A stretch of 64,000 nt of DNA from Ktedonobacteraceae bacterium. Its GTDB lineage: Bacteria; Chloroflexota; Ktedonobacteria; Ktedonobacterales; Ktedonobacteraceae. The translations under genes were made by a program, and so were the position numbers. Positions 17,757 to 25,902 of the stretch are shown here, piece after piece. The notes below the pieces were generated by a model. The model had not been told where the DNA came from and did no database searches. It was given only the letters and a program-made list of their open reading frames with translations. Positions within the stretch are counted from its first letter, which is position 1. Each line of letters opens with the position of its first letter. Where the stretch lies: assembly GCA_035653615.1 (NCBI GenBank), contig DASRBN010000042.1, positions 211,708 to 275,707 of the forward strand, given 5' to 3'.

Positions 17757-17959
17757 AGGTAATCAACGCAATCTACCAGTTTATCGTGGGCGATATGATT
17801 ATTCTGACAGGCATCGTCATCGCGCTGATCATACTTTTCTTGATTGAGTACGTTCCTTTCCTGTCTCCACTTCGTGTAGCGATTGGTCCCATCTTAATTG
17901 CAGCTGTACTGGTTGTTCTGGTTGCTACGCTAAGCCGGGAAGCGTTCAGCAAACGGTAA
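17753..17959 (+). CDS. Small two-helix membrane protein
   Basis: A 68-residue protein with two hydrophobic segments (about 10-32 and 40-62) and a short basic C terminus. It belongs to no family I recognise. Its ATG overlaps the stop of the FTR1-like membrane protein by 4 nt, so it is translated from the same message and is likely a small subunit of that complex. A perfect terminator follows directly. Confidence 0.65.
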   Translation: MKVINAIYQFIVGDMIILTGIVIALIILFLIEYVPFLSPLRVAIGPILIAAVLVVLVATLSREAFSKR

Positions 17960-17966
17960 AACAAGT

Positions 17967-18014
17967 CCAGAAAAAAATCCTTACCAGCACACTGCCGGTA
18001 AGGATTTTTTCTGG
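17967..18014. terminator. Bidirectional-looking terminator hairpin
   Basis: Arms of about 18 nt (17967-17985 and 17997-18014) containing ATCCTTACC and GGTAAGGAT pair around a short loop, with A7 on the left and T6 on the right. This is an intrinsic terminator for the membrane-protein pair. Confidence 0.85.
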
Positions 18015-18183
18015 CTTATTCATTGCAGGACAATCTGGCAACGATTGTGATAATCTCCCAGCTACAAACCCATCCAGGGCCTGCTCCTGAGTTTGCTAGA
18101 AGGCTTGCTGCATGCTACATATCTTATAAGCAGTATTGCACTAACTATAGGTAGAGTTATGTGAAGGGAGAAGAGTAAGTAGT

Positions 18184-19218
18184 ATGGCAGACAATGACAA
18201 GGATCAGAGCAACAAATCACTTTTAAGCGCAGCCGCCATCGGTGTAGGAAAAACCGTTGTGAGTCTCAGACAAAAGAAAGAAGAGCCGAAACTCGTAGGT
18301 CAGATAGTGCTTATAACGGGCGGGTCGCGCGGCTTAGGTCTCCTTCTCTCCCACGAGTTCGCCCGCCAGGGAGCAAAAATAGTAATCTGCGCGCGTGATG
18401 AGCAGGAACTGGCACAGGCGAGGCAACAATTGGAAGAACGCGGTGCCGAAGTAATGGCCATTCCTTGTGATATCACCGACCGCGTACAGGCGCAGAATAT
18501 GATTCAGCAGGCGACGGAAGCGTTCGGACGCATAGATATACTGGTGAATAACGCGGGCATTATTACGGTTGGTCCGCTCATGGCGCAGACACTGGAGGAC
18601 TTTCGTGAAGCGATGGACATCATGTTCTGGGGCATGTTTTATACCACCATGGCTGTGCTGCCACAGATGCTAGACCGCAAAGAAGGACGTATTGTCAACA
18701 TCACCTCTATTGGTGGAAAAGTGAGCGTGCCTCACCTGCTCCCCTATGACAGCGCGAAATTCGCGGCGGTAGGATTTTCCGAAGGCTTGCGAGCCGAGAT
18801 GGCAAAAGAAGGCGTCAAAGTAATTACCATCGCTCCTGGTCTCATGCGCACCGGCTCCGAGATAAACGCTTACTTCAAGGGTAACAACCGGAAAGAATAT
18901 ACCTGGTTTACAGTCCTGGGTAGTTTACCGGTTCTCTCAATGAGCGCAGAGAAAGCAGCGCAAAAGATCGTGCAGGCCACATATCGTGGTAGCGCCGAGG
19001 CGATTCTAGGCTTTCCCGCAAAAATGCTGGCAAAATTCCATGGGCTTTTTCCAGGGGCGACTACCGGTATCCTCGGGTTGATCAATCGTTTCTTACCTGG
19101 CGCAGGGCCGGTATGGGGGTTGGAGCGTCACACGGGGAAAGAGAGCGAAACACCTGTTACACAATCTTTCATAACCGGTTCTACACAAAAAGCTGCCCAG
19201 GAGTACAACCAGACATAA
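18184..19218 (+). CDS. SDR family oxidoreductase with C-terminal extension
   Basis: A 344-residue short-chain dehydrogenase. After a 40-residue N-terminal extension come ITGGSRGLGLL (cofactor), NNAG, and the catalytic Ser and YDSAK (S in NITSIGG). The C-terminal 100 residues (KILGFPAKMLAKFHGLFPG-like, Pro/Gly-rich) exceed the classical 250-residue SDR and may attach it to the membrane surface, as in other long SDRs. Substrate unknown. It stands alone between two regulatory gaps. Confidence 0.82.
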   Translation: MADNDKDQSNKSLLSAAAIGVGKTVVSLRQKKEEPKLVGQIVLITGGSRGLGLLLSHEFARQGAKIVICARDEQELAQARQQLEERGAEVMAIPCDITDRVQAQNMIQQATEAFGRIDILVNNAGIITVGPLMAQTLEDFREAMDIMFWGMFYTTMAVLPQMLDRKEGRIVNITSIGGKVSVPHLLPYDSAKFAAVGFSEGLRAEMAKEGVKVITIAPGLMRTGSEINAYFKGNNRKEYTWFTVLGSLPVLSMSAEKAAQKIVQATYRGSAEAILGFPAKMLAKFHGLFPGATTGILGLINRFLPGAGPVWGLERHTGKESETPVTQSFITGSTQKAAQEYNQT

Positions 19219-19256
19219 AATTCTCATTAATTTTTTCCAATGTAACTAACGTTCGG

Positions 19257-19285
19257 TTGACACGCTATTGTTAAGCTGATATCAT
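19257..19285 (+). promoter_or_regulatory. Sigma-A type promoter of the HTH-GAF gene
   Basis: TTGACA (19257-19262), a 17-nt spacer and TATCAT (19280-19285) form a good housekeeping promoter about 50 nt upstream of the start codon. Confidence 0.6.
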
Positions 19286-19335
19286 GGATGTTCATAGGGG
19301 CGTTTGTGCGCTATTAACGCAGCAGGGAAAGGGAT

Positions 19336-20316
19336 ATGCAGCAAGGAACCGGAGATTGGCGCGAACTGCTGGGAACGATTATCAGCAATCCTCAGGAGCG
19401 ACAACGCATAGCTCAAGAGATGAGAGTCCAGCCAATTACCCTGGCGCGCTGGATCAAGGGGGAGGCGGAGCCTCGCCCCCATAATCTGCGTCAATTGCTG
19501 CATGTCCTTCAACCGGCACATCGCGACCTGCTCATGAAATCGCTGGGTGATAAACTGGGGGGATGGCATGATGAGACAGCTGAGGATGTATCCAACGAAA
19601 TACCTTCTGAATTTTACCGCCGCATCTTCAGTGCGCACGCAGGAACGAATCCGGCATTGCGCTACTGGTCGATGTCCAGCCTGATTTTACAACAGGCTCT
19701 TAGCCAGCTAGATCCCGAACGCAAGGGCTTAGCAATTACTCTTGTACGATGCATGCGTTCTTCAAATAGCAAGAAGATTCGCAGCCTCAGGGAAGGTGTT
19801 GGTAAAGGCACCCCACCATGGTCAGGCGACCTGGAACAGAAAGGAATGTTCCTTGGAGCCGAATCGCTAGCCGGTTATGTCGTCACCACCTGTCATCCGG
19901 CTCAGATCCAGAATATTTTTGAAGATAGATCGCTTCCAGCGCACCAGGTAGAATATGAGGTAAGCGCTGCTGCCCATCCAATATTATATACGGGGCGCAT
20001 TGCCGGCTGCGTACTTATCTCCAGTACCCAACCCGACTATTTTATCTCACCAGCCCGCAATGCCCTGATAGGCGAGTATGCCAACCTGCTGGCGCTGGCA
20101 ATCGAGCCGGAAGAGTTCGTCGACCCACAAGATATTGAGCTTATGTTGATGCCTCCGCATGAGAAACAGAGACACTATTTCGCCACTTTCCGCCAACGCG
20201 TGACGCAAGTGCTCATGACGACCCCAATGAGCAATCAGCAGGCCGAGCAACATGTATGGGAGCAACTAGAAGAAGAACTCCTGCTGGCTCAACTGGAGAG
20301 CGCTGTATCCGGTTAA
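19336..20316 (+). CDS. HTH and GAF-like domain regulator
   Basis: A 326-residue protein. The first 70 residues read as an XRE-type helix-turn-helix (QRIAQEMRVQPITLARWIKGE), followed by an alpha-helical linker and a GAF-like sensor domain (about 140-255; WSGDLEQKGMFLGAESLAG, then VSAAAHPILYTGRIAGCVLISS). The C-terminal 60 residues are helical. It probably binds DNA or a ligand-dependent partner as a cytoplasmic sensor. The signal is unknown. A sigma-A promoter and GGGAAAGG ribosome site precede the ATG. The next gene is 19 nt downstream. Confidence 0.7.
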   Translation: MQQGTGDWRELLGTIISNPQERQRIAQEMRVQPITLARWIKGEAEPRPHNLRQLLHVLQPAHRDLLMKSLGDKLGGWHDETAEDVSNEIPSEFYRRIFSAHAGTNPALRYWSMSSLILQQALSQLDPERKGLAITLVRCMRSSNSKKIRSLREGVGKGTPPWSGDLEQKGMFLGAESLAGYVVTTCHPAQIQNIFEDRSLPAHQVEYEVSAAAHPILYTGRIAGCVLISSTQPDYFISPARNALIGEYANLLALAIEPEEFVDPQDIELMLMPPHEKQRHYFATFRQRVTQVLMTTPMSNQQAEQHVWEQLEEELLLAQLESAVSG

Positions 20317-20335
20317 AAGATAGTTCAGGTTAAAG

Positions 20336-21142
20336 ATGTTCGACGACTTCACCGCACCCCTCGATCAACGCTGGACGCAAACGTGCATCGGTGCTGGCTC
20401 ACTGGAAATCGTGAATTCTGCCTTACGCATGTCGTTCGCTTCGGCCCAACATGGCACTTATACTGATGCGCAAATCGATGATTACGGGGGACTTGCCAGA
20501 TCAGCTTTCCCATGGAAACCACCGCTGCGCATGGAGGTGCGAGCAAGGTCCTCGCTGCCTGCGGCAACATTAACCAGCGCCGGAGACCACCCGGATTATT
20601 TGCGGGGCACAGCAGGATTTGGTTTCTGGAACTACCCTTTTTCCGTGCGGGGAGATATCCTTATGCTGCCGGAAGCTGCCTGGTTTTTCTATGCTTCGCC
20701 GCCCTCTAATATGGCGCTGGTTCCCAGCATTCCTGGTTTCGGTTGGAAAGCCCAGGTGATACATAGTATGCGCCCGGGCGCTCTTGCTGCCACAATCCCC
20801 CTGGCACTCACTACCGGTCTAGGTCTCTTGACAGGCCAGACGCGACCAGCTTCACGTTGGATGCAGCGATTGACGGGTGCGCGTGAAGCGCTGATTAATG
20901 CAGACATGTCATTCTGGCACACCTATGTTCTGGAATGGCGCCAGGACGAAGCCCTCTTCCAGGTTGATGATCAATTGGTACTGCGTGCTTCAGAACCGCC
21001 CACTCGTCCACTTGGTTTCGTTGCCTGGCTGGATAATCAGTACGCGGTTGCCACGCCACGGGGTGTATTGCGATTTGGAGCAATCGCGAGCGGGCCGCAG
21101 TGGTTTGAGATCGACTTTGTCAGGATTGACGGCCTGGCTTGA
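20336..21142 (+). CDS. Concanavalin-A-like fold protein (GH16-type lectin-like), hypothetical
   Basis: A 268-residue cytoplasmic-looking protein without signal peptide. The pattern FDDFTAPLDQRW at the start, FGFWNYPF in the middle, and WHTYVLEWRQDEALFQVDDQ followed by PLGFVAWLDNQYA is that of jelly-roll LamG/GH16-like proteins. The GH16 catalytic ExDxE is not seen, so enzymatic activity is doubtful. It starts 19 nt after the HTH-GAF gene and is probably co-transcribed. Confidence 0.6.
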   Translation: MFDDFTAPLDQRWTQTCIGAGSLEIVNSALRMSFASAQHGTYTDAQIDDYGGLARSAFPWKPPLRMEVRARSSLPAATLTSAGDHPDYLRGTAGFGFWNYPFSVRGDILMLPEAAWFFYASPPSNMALVPSIPGFGWKAQVIHSMRPGALAATIPLALTTGLGLLTGQTRPASRWMQRLTGAREALINADMSFWHTYVLEWRQDEALFQVDDQLVLRASEPPTRPLGFVAWLDNQYAVATPRGVLRFGAIASGPQWFEIDFVRIDGLA

Positions 21143-21179
21143 GCAGCAATAGCTCACATGAAAACTTTCGGAGAATACA

Positions 21180-21674
21180 TTGGACAAAACAACCTTGCTG
21201 AACACAATACAGACAGAATATTCGCAATTCGAATCGCTTATCGCCCCTTTAAGCGAGATACAACTCTGTGCCTCACCTTCTCAAGGAGAATGGTCTATCA
21301 AGGATATCATGGCTCATATTGCCGCCTGGGAACAAATCTGCACCCGCTGGCTCGATGAGGTCGTGCGGGGAGAAACGCCGCAGCCAGCAGAACGGGTTGA
21401 TATGCATTCGAATGAGCGAATTTATCAACAGCATAGAGACAACTCCCTGGCAGAGATAGAGCAATTCTTCCATGATGCTCACCAGCAGCTCCTCAAACAG
21501 GTGGATATACTCTTTCAAACGCTTTCGGAAGAGGAGATCAATGCGTCGCATCGCTTCGCCTGGACCGAAGCGTGGCCCGGCGCTTCAATTATTGCTGTGA
21601 TTGCGGATAATTCCTACGAGCATTATCAAGACCACGCGCAACAGGTACGTAAATTGCTCGCTGGCTCCAAATAG
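21180..21674 (+). CDS. DinB-like / ClbS-DfsB family four-helix protein
   Basis: A 164-residue all-helical protein. The motif GEWSIKDIMAHIAAWE, with a conserved His at the end of the second helix, and a C-terminal YEHYQDHAQQVR are typical of the DinB/ClbS-DfsB group, which includes thiol transferases and the colibactin-resistance hydrolase. The specific activity is unknown. The start is TTG 21180 with CGGAGA about 8 nt upstream. Its last codons lie inside a partly duplicated segment (see the direct repeat). Confidence 0.65.
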   Translation: MDKTTLLNTIQTEYSQFESLIAPLSEIQLCASPSQGEWSIKDIMAHIAAWEQICTRWLDEVVRGETPQPAERVDMHSNERIYQQHRDNSLAEIEQFFHDAHQQLLKQVDILFQTLSEEEINASHRFAWTEAWPGASIIAVIADNSYEHYQDHAQQVRKLLAGSK

Positions 21675-21775
21675 GACGTTTCTAAGCATCTATCTTAACG
21701 GGGTCATGTCATTCTTCGCTGCGCTCAGAATCGCTGGTTCCAAATAGGACGTTTCTAAAGCATATGTCTTAACGG
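21658..21775. repeat. Imperfect 44-bp direct repeat flanking a small quasi-palindrome
   Basis: Positions 21658-21701 and 21731-21775 are nearly identical (shared core CCAAATAGGACGTTTCTAA). Between them lies ATTCTTCGCTGCGCTCAGAAT (21711-21731 read at 20 nt or less: ATTCTTCGCT then GCGCTCAGAAT), a quasi-palindrome related to the core of the element at 34039. The first copy contains the stop codon of the DinB-like gene. Confidence 0.65.
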
Positions 21776-21791
21776 AAGAAAAGGCTTTCTG

Positions 21792-21846
21792 AAAAGCAGC
21801 AGGGATGGCATTGAAAGTAGTTTCCAATGCCATCCCTGCTGCTTTT
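21792..21846. terminator. Perfect 22-bp inverted repeat, likely terminator
   Basis: Arms 21792-21813 and 21825-21846 pair perfectly (core GCAGCAGGGATGGCATTG) around an 11-nt loop, with A4 before and T4 at the end. It sits between the DinB-like gene and the small membrane ORF running towards it, so it can stop both messages. Confidence 0.65.
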
Positions 21847-21883
21847 CATACATTCAGCTTATTTTTGCATTGTTCAATGAATG

Positions 21884-21997
21884 TCACCTGCGCTTCCATT
21901 CGCAGCTGGTAATACCATCAGTAGTATCGACACCCCACCGCAAGGCCATATAATCGAATACAATAAACAGCGCTACGATAATGATGAGAGTCAGCAT
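21884..21997 (-). CDS. 37-residue single-pass membrane micropeptide
   Basis: A short reading frame that opens with MLTLIIIVALFIVFDY, a transmembrane helix, and continues MALRWGVDTTDG to a basic end (EWKRR). A consensus ribosome site AAGGAGG (22003-22009) lies 5 nt before the ATG, which strongly argues for translation. The arrangement of one helix followed by an ALRWGxD-S/T-DG motif matches small hypothetical proteins I have seen in other bacteria, but its role is unknown. It is read opposite to both neighbours. Confidence 0.6.
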   Translation of the reverse strand: MLTLIIIVALFIVFDYMALRWGVDTTDGITSCEWKRR

Positions 21998-22149
21998 GAT
22001 GGCCTCCTTCGTTGTTTTCATATATCTATCGCCGACCTGATATTTGTCAGCTTTTACGCTTTAATTGTAACCCCAACCTGGTGTATAATGAAGTGAAAAG
22101 CAAAGGTCTTTTCGCAGAAATGGCTACAAGAGTAAGGTAAAGGTGCAAA

Positions 22150-22650
22150 ATGGCTTTAGAAATTGAGAAGCTGCTGGATGATACCGGTTGGCGGCTTTTA
22201 GAGGCGCTGCAAGAGAACGCCCGTCTCTCGTATAGTGAACTTGGACAGCGTGTTGGGCTCTCCTCACCTGCCGTGGCGGAACGTATTCACAGGATGGAAG
22301 ATGCGGGTATTATCAGCGGATATCATGCTCAGGTCAATGTGGCAAAGATTGGTTTCCCCGTCACTGCTATTATCCGCATGGGTTCTGCTCCCGGGGAGAG
22401 ATGTACACGTTCTGTACCTTATATACAGGAAATACCTGAAGTATTGGAGTGTTACCGCGTCACAGGCAGCGATTCGTTCATCCTGAGAGTAATGGCTTCA
22501 TCGGTTGAACAGCTGGAGGCCCTTATCGACCGCCTATCAGGACACGGTTCCCTCACCACCTCAATCGTACTTTCTACGCCGCTATCGAGGAGAATCATTA
22601 CTCAAAAATTGGCCAGTATGGAAGGCGAGGAGGTCGAAGCCACAGCCTGA
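22150..22650 (+). CDS. Lrp/AsnC family transcriptional regulator
   Basis: A 166-residue feast/famine regulator: an N-terminal winged HTH (LQENARLSYSELGQRVGLSSPAVAERIHRMEDAGII) and a C-terminal RAM ligand-binding domain (CYRVTGSDSFILRVMA). It probably forms octamers that respond to an amino acid. Its own target is not clear; no amino-acid gene is adjacent. Confidence 0.85.
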   Translation: MALEIEKLLDDTGWRLLEALQENARLSYSELGQRVGLSSPAVAERIHRMEDAGIISGYHAQVNVAKIGFPVTAIIRMGSAPGERCTRSVPYIQEIPEVLECYRVTGSDSFILRVMASSVEQLEALIDRLSGHGSLTTSIVLSTPLSRRIITQKLASMEGEEVEATA

Positions 22651-22749
22651 TTCTGTAGAGAAACATGATTCCTGGCAAGGCTCAATTTGACGTATGCAAC
22701 AGGCGGATCGATCAGATACATCGACCCGCCTTTCCCAATAAATCGATAG

Positions 22750-23352
22750 CTACTTTTCGGCCAGTTTGAGTATCTCATCGACGATGCCGTACTCGATGGC
22801 CTCTTCGGGACTCATGAAGAAGTCGCGTTCGGTATCGCGTTTGATTCGCTCGAGCGGCTGGCCCGTATGGTAGTGGATGATCTCATTGAGAACATCGCGC
22901 GTGTGCAGGATTTCACGGGCATGGATATCGATATCGGTAGCCTGTCCACCAATTCCGCCCTGAATAAGAGGTTGATGGATGTGAATACGAGCATGCGGCA
23001 GCGAACGTCGCAGCCCCTTGTCACCCGCCATCAGCAGAATGGTGCCGAAACTGGCGGCAAAGCCTACGCAGGTCGTGGCAACCGGGCAGGACAGCGAACG
23101 CATCGTATCGTAAATCGCCAGGCCCGAAGTGACCTCACCACCGGGCGAATTGATATAGACATTAATCTCGCGCTGGCTATCTTCAGAATACAAAAACAGT
23201 AACTGGGCCACGACCAGGCTGGCCATCGTCGACTCGACAGGACCGTTAATCATGATAATGCGATCCCGCAGCAGGCGCGAGTAAATGTCGTAGGCGCGTT
23301 CTCCACGCCCCGTCGCCTCTATTACCGTTGGAACTACAAGACTCGATGTCAT
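22750..23352 (-). CDS. clpP: ATP-dependent Clp protease proteolytic subunit ClpP
   Basis: A 200-residue ClpP. Catalytic Ser101 lies in GFAASFGT, His126 in IHIHQP, and Asp173 in [10 protein letters not shown]. The usual MGA after the Ser is replaced by FGT. The length fits the family. It forms a tetradecameric barrel fed by Clp ATPases; a ClpE-like ATPase is encoded at the right end of this window. ATG 23352 has AGGAGA 7 nt upstream. It is downstream of a small DUF4177-like gene on the same strand. Confidence 0.95.
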   Translation of the reverse strand: MTSSLVVPTVIEATGRGERAYDIYSRLLRDRIIMINGPVESTMASLVVAQLLFLYSEDSQREINVYINSPGGEVTSGLAIYDTMRSLSCPVATTCVGFAASFGTILLMAGDKGLRRSLPHARIHIHQPLIQGGIGGQATDIDIHAREILHTRDVLNEIIHYHTGQPLERIKRDTERDFFMSPEEAIEYGIVDEILKLAEK

Positions 23353-23376
23353 AGTTTTTCTCCTATTTACTCCTGT

Positions 23377-23649
23377 CTACTCCTGGCGCTGCCGCACAAA
23401 GTAGTAATGAACGAGCGAACTTCTTCCGGTCGCTCCTTGATCCAGAATTCCAACCAGCAGCCAGCCCTGACTACCCAGTTCATTCAAATGCTCGATTGAG
23501 GGCAAATCTTCTTCCCGTGCGTCGACGCTGAGAACGCGATATTCCCAACGTAACGGCTCGCTGTGGACGCTCTCATAGACCATAGGAATCGGTAATGAAA
23601 ACCGGACATCCTTTTGATCGGATAAGAGATCTCCAAAATGAAATGCCAT
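23377..23649 (-). CDS. Small DUF4177-like protein
   Basis: A 90-residue protein whose C-terminal half (WEYRVLSVD..., LNELGSQGWLLVGIL, then HYYFVRQ) follows the DUF4177 pattern. It has no known function. An AAAGGAGG ribosome site precedes the ATG. It lies 24 nt before clpP on the same strand, which suggests co-transcription and possibly a link with proteolysis. Confidence 0.6.
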   Translation of the reverse strand: MAFHFGDLLSDQKDVRFSLPIPMVYESVHSEPLRWEYRVLSVDAREEDLPSIEHLNELGSQGWLLVGILDQGATGRSSLVHYYFVRQRQE

Positions 23650-23768
23650 AGGACATAACCTCCTTTGTAAGGCTTGTTTGGCAAGGACGACCGCCAGGCT
23701 CGCCCCTACCTTATGCGGGTGACCTTTCAGTCCTCCAATTGTTGCTAGAAACTGGACATTGCTTCCAC

Positions 23769-23855
23769 TTGCATATTACCATGCCGATAGCCTATACTAA
23801 TAGACAAAAGATATGCTTTTAGCATAGTTTCCATCGAAGATATGCCATAAGCATA
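23769..23855 (+). promoter_or_regulatory. Promoter with two TATGC-N5-GCATA operators of the XRE gene
   Basis: TTGCAT (23769-23774), 18 nt, and TATACT (23793-23798) make a promoter. Two identical-half-site palindromes follow: TATGC TTTTA GCATA (23812-23826) and TATGC CATAA GCATA (23841-23855), centred 29 bp apart. They lie in the early transcribed region, the classic place for an autorepressor to bind. Confidence 0.7.
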
Positions 23856-23872
23856 CATAGAAAGGGAATACG

Positions 23873-24268
23873 ATGGCAGATTTGCAAGAAATTGTGGGAA
23901 GAGTGATCCGGCGCGAACGACAAGACCGGCAGATGACGATCAAAGAGCTTGGAGATAAGGCGGGACTTTCAGAAATTTACGTAGGTGAGATTGAACGAGG
24001 GCAGAAGTATCCCTCCTCGAAGGTTCTTGAAAGTCTGGCTAACGCGCTCGACCTGGATATAGCGGATTTGCTAGAACTGATGGCGGATGAAATTCGTGGC
24101 GAACGTATGCCACAAACCGCGAACGCTATCGGCTTCACGTTGCCATCCACGCCCAACCAGCCTCACCGCATCGTGGTCAAAAAGATTGTCAATATGCTCA
24201 ACGAGGGTGAGGTGGAGAGCGTAGTAAACTTCAGCGAATTTTTGCTTTCCAGGCGTATTAATCAGTAG
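23873..24268 (+). CDS. XRE family transcriptional regulator
   Basis: A 131-residue regulator with an N-terminal HTH of about 65 residues (RQMTIKELGDKAGLSEIYVGEIERG) and a C-terminal segment of 60 residues that may be a dimerisation helix bundle. AAAGGGAA precedes the ATG. Because two palindromic operators sit between its promoter and start codon, it most likely represses itself. It converges with the PPOX gene (33 nt apart); no direct target besides itself is obvious. Confidence 0.82.
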   Translation: MADLQEIVGRVIRRERQDRQMTIKELGDKAGLSEIYVGEIERGQKYPSSKVLESLANALDLDIADLLELMADEIRGERMPQTANAIGFTLPSTPNQPHRIVVKKIVNMLNEGEVESVVNFSEFLLSRRINQ

Positions 24269-24301
24269 CTTGAGAAGCCGGAATCCGTGGAAGTTTCTTC
24301 T

Positions 24302-24799
24302 CTACTCCCACGGTAGGATTGCCCCGTAATCATGCGTAAGCGTTAACGCATCCTTCGGCGTATTGACATGGCGTGGGGGCGACTCGAAAGATTGATAAGG
24401 ACGCAGGCGCAGGCGAACGCGCCGCTCCCTGATAACACGCTCTCTTGTCGCATCACGCACCGATTCCGGCATTGGCTGGCCGGCCATCAAGCTTGAAATA
24501 GCCATACTCATGTCAACGACTTTTTCAAGGTCGGTATCGATGGTAGCATCGATTTCGGCGTGGCAGTACAGCAGCAGATAAGATGGCGGCCACTTCTCGT
24601 CGAGAACACAGAATGAAACTTTAGGGTCGCGCTTCACGGATTTGGCTTTGCCGCGGCCCTCCATAGTAGAAATAAGCAGGTCATTTCCGTCCATGACGTA
24701 GTAGACGATTGTCATGGCCGGGCCTGAGTTCTTGCGATTCGTGCCGAAAACACCCACGCGGTGAGCGCGAACGAAAGCTCTTCGTTCTTCCTTATTCAT
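24302..24799 (-). CDS. Pyridoxamine 5'-phosphate oxidase (PPOX) family protein
   Basis: A 165-residue split-barrel flavin/F420-binding protein. The segments FGTNRKNSGPAMTIVYYVMDG, DLLISTMEGRGKAKSVKRDP and KVSFCVLDEKWPPSYL match the F420-dependent oxidoreductase / PPOX class; no sequence-level clue fixes the cofactor or substrate. It follows the GntR gene by 34 nt and is likely co-transcribed with it. Confidence 0.75.
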   Translation of the reverse strand: MNKEERRAFVRAHRVGVFGTNRKNSGPAMTIVYYVMDGNDLLISTMEGRGKAKSVKRDPKVSFCVLDEKWPPSYLLLYCHAEIDATIDTDLEKVVDMSMAISSLMAGQPMPESVRDATRERVIRERRVRLRLRPYQSFESPPRHVNTPKDALTLTHDYGAILPWE

Positions 24800-24833
24800 A
24801 GTCTACCCTTTCTTCAAGTGCTTTCTTCAGGTT

Positions 24834-25619
24834 TCAGGAACTGGCAGAACCTGCCCGCCTTCCTGACTTTTTAGGTCCGGTGGCATTCATACCACCCTGC
24901 GAGATTTGCAGGGCCGTTCGTACAGCTGCCGGTTCGTACTCCGGCGTCAATTGAGCCAGAAGCGTCAGGGCGGTGCGAGCAAGATGCTGTGTCAAACGAT
25001 ATGCCGCCGTTTCAGTATCTCGCGCAACACACGCCTGCAAAATCGCCTCATGTTCAGTATCAGCGATCACGCGATTACGAGGATCGCTCTGCATGTACAT
25101 GCGCCGGTAAAATGTGCAGCGATCAGCATAGCCCGCGATTGTATCATAGAGATATTCACCGGCGTATGCTACGAGGAGCCTGTGAAACCGGCGGTGTGGT
25201 TCCTCCCGGCTCTCCGCGTCTCTGGCAGCAAGTAATTCCGCGAGCGTGTTTTGCAGCATAGCGATATCATGCGCATGCAGGCGAGGAACGGTCAATCGAA
25301 TGCCCAGTGCCTCGAGGAGAACGCGGCTGGCATAGATACTGTCAAGAACCCGCGGATTGAAAGAGGGAATGCGGGCGCGCTGGTTATGTTCAGCCTCGAC
25401 CAATCCCTCCTTTTGTAGCATGCGTAGCGCTTCCCGCAGCGGCGTGCGGCTTACTCCTAGCGCTCCCGCCAGTTCAACCTGCGACAGCATAGTTCCAGGT
25501 GCATAGGCTCCATCCAGAATCAGCTTGCGCAGGCGATAATACAGAGCCACAACCCCGTTCAAATCCTCCCCTTTATCAATGGAAGGTAAAGGTTGGATTT
25601 TCCCGGAGCTACTGCCCAT
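24834..25619 (-). CDS. GntR family regulator with FCD domain
   Basis: A 261-residue FadR-subfamily regulator: winged HTH (LDGAYAPGTMLSQVELAGALGVSRTPLREALRML) and an all-helical FCD effector domain (RFHRLLVAYAGEYLY, RTIADTEHEAILQACVARD-like). I use ATG 25619 with AAGGAG 7 nt upstream; the TTG at 25637 contains that site. It diverges from the dioxygenase-like/CMD pair and is the obvious candidate regulator for them. A TGTATACA palindrome (25782-25789) in the intergenic region may be its operator. Confidence 0.85.
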   Translation of the reverse strand: MGSSSGKIQPLPSIDKGEDLNGVVALYYRLRKLILDGAYAPGTMLSQVELAGALGVSRTPLREALRMLQKEGLVEAEHNQRARIPSFNPRVLDSIYASRVLLEALGIRLTVPRLHAHDIAMLQNTLAELLAARDAESREEPHRRFHRLLVAYAGEYLYDTIAGYADRCTFYRRMYMQSDPRNRVIADTEHEAILQACVARDTETAAYRLTQHLARTALTLLAQLTPEYEPAAVRTALQISQGGMNATGPKKSGRRAGSASS

Positions 25620-25902
25620 TGCGCTTCTCCTTAGCAAGGATCGGATTGCGAAATAAGAAATTACTTAAGGCACAAGGCAAAATACGCTTCCTTTTGTTCG
25701 TTCTGTAAGGACGAAACTGCATACATATCAGCAGCTAATGGGTTGTAATTTCCCTTTCTGCATGTTACATTTAGCAGCAAGTGTATACATTAGTTTATGT
25801 TTTGTCAAGGTTTATCCCAGGAGTCCTCGTGCTCGCGAGTTCTTGCTGTAAAGTTCAGCTAGCACGTATTTAGTTGTACATCCCTTCGAAAGGAGATTTT
25901 TT

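Noticed and set aside
21658..21846. CRISPR-like repeat cluster
   Set aside because: Only two copies, spaced unevenly, plus one hairpin; no cas genes are present.
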